Assembly: GCA_021779775.1 (NCBI GenBank)
Contig: JAJYAB010000015.1
Coordinates: 1-13,645 of the forward strand
DNA from: Actinomycetes bacterium
Lineage (GTDB): Bacteria > Actinomycetota > Acidimicrobiia > Acidimicrobiales > UBA8190
Length of the DNA stretch: 13,645 bases
Direction of reading: 5' to 3'
In this document: positions 12,660-13,645 of the stretch, piece by piece
Layout of the letters: every line of letters begins with the position of its first letter
Numbering within the stretch: the first letter of the stretch is position 1
Program-made: the position numbers and the translations under genes
The notes under the pieces: generated by a model
The model's database searches: none
Seen by the model: the letters and a program-made list of their open reading frames with translations, nothing else
What the model was told of the DNA's origin: nothing

Positions 12660-13645
12660 GTGGGTTGGCGGTTCGATGTCGGCCCCGTGAGCGACCCGGC
12701 GGACCACGCTGGTGCCGCGGCTGGCGAGCCTGCCGCTAGGCGTGCGGACGGCAGCGCTGCGCGAGGAGACCCCCTGTTCACGGCGTCACCACGATGGCGC
12801 ACCTTGCGTGGCGCACTTCACAGGGCCCTCGTGGCCGCCGATCCGGCGGGAGCGGCGGTGGCCGTCGCCGTTCTCGCCGCAGGGTGCCTTGACGAGGGGA
12901 GCGGATCGTCCTCACCGCTCGACATCGCCGGTCAGCTCGAATCCCGGCTGCTCTCGACCCGGCGATCAGGCCAGGAGATCTACCGGCTCGACCATGCGAT
13001 GGTCGGCATCGTTCTCTCGTCTGACGGGCCGGTGGACCTGGCAGAACATGTCAACGCTGTCGCTGTTGCGGGTACGCCGGCGTTCTCATGGGGCGGCGGT
13101 CTCTTCCCCGACGACGGGTATGCCGCCGACGATCTCTTGGGCATAGCCGTGAAGCGCCTGGGGCAGGCGCAGGTCCTCGACACCGTGCCGGACGAGATGC
13201 CAGAGGCTTCGTTGCATCGCCGGCGGGTAGCCGCCGGGGCGTTGGCTGCCGCCGTGTTGGTCGCCGGCGGCCTGATCCCACTCGCCTTGTCCGGCGGTTC
13301 CGCCCAGATCGCGTCGTCGACGAGATCGGTCGAGCATCCCATACAGGCGTCGTCGGGGTTCGGCGCACCGCCGAGCAGCGCAGGTGGTGGGCATCCGGCG
13401 CAGCAGGCGTCGGCGACGCCCGGGCCGGTGCTAGACGCTTCGTCAGCGACACCCTCGTCTCCGGTGGCGCCGACGACGGCCACCGTGACGTCACCGCCGA
13501 CGACGATCACCGTGACCCCCCCGACGACCACGGTGACGCCCACCACGGCCAGCGTGACCCCCCCGACGGCCACCGTGACCCCCCCGACGGCCAGCGTGAC
13601 CCCCCCGACGGCCACCGTGACCCCCCCGACGGCCACCGTGACGTC
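12660..13645 (+). CDS. single-pass membrane protein with degenerate GGDEF-like domain and Thr/Pro stalk, 3'-truncated
   Basis: This frame is open to the window edge (328 codons) and no family is certain. Residues about 37-174 follow the layout of a diguanylate-cyclase (GGDEF) domain. DPLFTASPRWRTL resembles the DPLTGLPNRR opening, IYRLDHAMVGIVL aligns with the RLGGDEFAVLL region, and FSWGGGLFPDDGYAADDLL resembles the SIGVALFPEDG-type end. The catalytic GGDEF is replaced by LDHAM (residues 110-114), so cyclase activity is unlikely. HRRR at 186-189 precedes one hydrophobic helix (about 190-210), predicting a cytoplasmic N-terminus and an outside C-terminus. The outer part is Ser/Ala/Gly/Pro-rich and becomes heptads of VTPPTAT type. 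It may sense or transmit a signal, or act as a scaffold. Its own promoter region separates it from coaE. GTG 12660 is chosen for its GGAGG; GTG 12687 is an alternative. Confidence 0.65.
   Translation, partial: MGWRFDVGPVSDPADHAGAAAGEPAARRADGSAARGDPLFTASPRWRTLRGALHRALVAADPAGAAVAVAVLAAGCLDEGSGSSSPLDIAGQLESRLLSTRRSGQEIYRLDHAMVGIVLSSDGPVDLAEHVNAVAVAGTPAFSWGGGLFPDDGYAADDLLGIAVKRLGQAQVLDTVPDEMPEASLHRRRVAAGALAAAVLVAGGLIPLALSGGSAQIASSTRSVEHPIQASSGFGAPPSSAGGGHPAQQASATPGPVLDASSATPSSPVAPTTATVTSPPTTITVTPPTTTVTPTTASVTPPTATVTPPTASVTPPTATVTPPTATVT
13512..13645 (+). repeat. 21-bp coding repeats, Thr/Pro heptads
   Basis: Six full 21-bp units beginning at GTG 13512 and a partial seventh run to the window edge, with core GTGACCCCCCCGACGGCCAC and small variations. 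They encode VTPPTAT, VTPPTAS, VTPTTAS and VTPPTTT heptads. Degenerate copies start earlier, at about 13473. Thr/Pro heptads of this kind form extended, possibly O-glycosylated stalks outside the cell. The array continues beyond the window. Confidence 0.9.

Noticed and set aside
12712..13146. Plus-strand 144-codon frame in the stalk-protein region
   Set aside because: It overlaps the better-supported frame from 12660, has no Shine-Dalgarno and shows no domain-like sequence.
12980..13636. Minus-strand frame with repeated AVGGVTV units
   Set aside because: It is the reverse reading of the Thr/Pro heptad repeats. The plus frame has a Shine-Dalgarno, GGDEF-like layout and transmembrane helix, so it is the real gene.

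Overview
The window is a high-G+C stretch of bacterial chromosome with frequent GTG starts and TANNNT-type -10 boxes. It carries an rpsA/coaE chromosomal backbone and an AftD-type arabinofuranosyltransferase homologue. Together these point to an actinobacterium; an Acidimicrobiia-like lineage is my best guess, but this is an inference from gene content and not a placement.

Layout. (1) 1-1308: 3' part of rpsA (ribosomal protein S1, four S1 domains), cut by the left edge. (2) 1431-7061, + strand: four envelope-glycan genes, namely a PIG-V-like polytopic mannosyltransferase, a UDP-galactopyranose-mutase-like FAD enzyme, a Wzx/MATE-like flippase overlapping it by GTGA, and a GT4 glycosyltransferase. 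(3) 7070-11518, - strand: a 1482-residue AftD-like GT-C arabinofuranosyltransferase with two discoidin-like carbohydrate-binding regions. It converges on the GT4 gene across 8 bp that lie inside a hairpin. (4) 11519-11865: a divergent control region with back-to-back -10 boxes, seven perfect 15-bp tandem repeats and a possible short ORF overlapping the coaE start. (5) 11866-12471: coaE (dephospho-CoA kinase). (6) 12472-12659: a regulatory spacer with an AT-rich tandem direct repeat and an 8-4-8 palindrome. (7) 12660 to the right edge: an open gene for a membrane protein with a degenerate GGDEF-like cytoplasmic domain, one transmembrane helix and a Thr/Pro heptad-repeat outer stalk.

How it fits together. 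The five genes between rpsA and coaE form a plausible surface-polysaccharide module. The GT4 enzyme would build on the cytoplasmic face, the flippase would export the lipid-linked product, and the PIG-V-like and AftD-like GT-C enzymes would add polyprenyl-phosphate-linked sugars outside. The mutase-like flavoenzyme may supply or modify a sugar precursor. rpsA and coaE are close neighbours in many actinobacteria, so the module appears to sit inside an ancestral rpsA-coaE block. The items most worth follow-up are the repeat-bearing coaE leader, the degenerate-GGDEF stalk protein with its unusual promoter region, and the glycan module itself.
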